NCBI GenBank assembly: GCA_011620245.1 | Contig: WOZN01000360.1 | Span: 1 to 6,755 of the forward strand | Direction: 5' to 3' | Length of the DNA stretch: 6,755 nucleotides | Origin: Acidovorax sp. | GTDB taxonomy: Bacteria; Pseudomonadota; Gammaproteobacteria; Burkholderiales; Burkholderiaceae_C | Part shown: positions 6,668-6,755 of the stretch, piece after piece | Layout of the letters: the number at the start of each line of letters is the position of its first letter | Numbering within the stretch: position 1 is the first letter of the stretch | The notes under the pieces: model-generated | Told to the model about the DNA's origin: nothing | Databases searched by the model: none | Seen by the model: only the letters and a program-made list of their open reading frames with translations | Made by a program: the position numbers and the translations under genes

Positions 6668-6713
6668 ATGAATGTACGAAGCGGTTGTAAAGCCATCCGG
6701 CTTTTCCATTCAT
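6668..6713. other. Nested inverted repeats downstream of the terminator
   Basis: An outer pair ATGAATG (6668-6674) and CATTCAT (6707-6713) encloses an inner perfect hairpin AAAGCC (6689-6694), loop ATCC, GGCTTT (6699-6704), which is followed by one more T. The inner hairpin could be a second weak terminator. On the plus strand TTGTAA (6685-6690) and ATTCAT (6708-6713) are spaced 17 bp and could be a weak sigma-70 promoter for a gene starting at 6728. The sequence does not decide between these readings. Confidence 0.35.
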
Positions 6714-6727
6714 GAAGGGCCATTGCC

Positions 6728-6755
6728 ATGCAAATGCCACCTGTCGATCGATCGC
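6728..6755 (+). CDS. Possible start of a downstream gene (9 codons visible)
   Basis: An ATG at 6728 opens a frame reading MQMPPVDRS to the right edge. A purine-rich GAAGGG at 6714-6719 lies 8 nt upstream, a reasonable ribosome site. Nothing can be said about function from nine codons, and a second in-frame ATG at 6734 is also possible. It sits after the presumed terminator of the transporter/DUF1854 pair, so it would be a separate unit or depend on read-through. Confidence 0.25.

Noticed and set aside
1..6755. CRISPR arrays, tRNA or rRNA genes, insertion sequences, integration sites
   Set aside because: No spaced repeats, cloverleaf-like sequence, transposase frames or terminal inverted repeats with target duplications were found on either strand.

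Overview
The window is GC-rich and compact, with G/C-ending codons throughout. It carries a cyanophycin (multi-L-arginyl-poly-L-aspartate) locus of the kind found in betaproteobacteria. Protein sequence and layout best suggest a member of the Burkholderiales, perhaps Comamonadaceae (Acidovorax/Delftia-like). That assignment is inference, because no rRNA or other marker gene is present.

Layout. The left half (1-3541) holds two cyanophycin synthetase paralogs on the minus strand in one apparent operon. The promoter-proximal gene (1331-3541) is a complete 736-residue CphA-family protein. After a 90-bp spacer comes a second CphA-family gene, which starts at 1240 and runs off the left edge, so only its first 413 residues are visible. 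A 209-bp divergent intergenic region (3542-3750) separates this operon from a plus-strand pair. The first of the pair is a 770-residue exporter-type ABC half-transporter with an unusual N-terminal extension and a Cys4 zinc ribbon (3751-6063). The second, 18 bp downstream, is a 159-residue DUF1854 protein (6082-6561). The last 194 bp contain two inverted repeats, one of them terminator-like, and possibly the start of another gene at 6728.

How the parts may work together. CphA enzymes build cyanophycin from Asp and Arg with an ATP-grasp (G) domain that extends the Asp backbone and a Mur-ligase-like (M) domain that adds Arg. The two paralogs here look complementary. The 736-residue protein keeps the N-domain HxxEH motif and an intact ATP-grasp, but its M domain has lost the P-loop lysine and is C-terminally shortened. 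The partial paralog has a normal-looking ATP-grasp but has lost HxxEH in its N domain; its M domain lies outside the window. The ABC transporter and DUF1854 protein are recurrent neighbours of cphA in betaproteobacteria, with no established biochemical role that I know of. No cyanophycinase or isoaspartyl dipeptidase gene is visible.

The most interesting points are the apparent division of labour between the two synthetases and the uncharacterised cyanophycin-linked transporter module.
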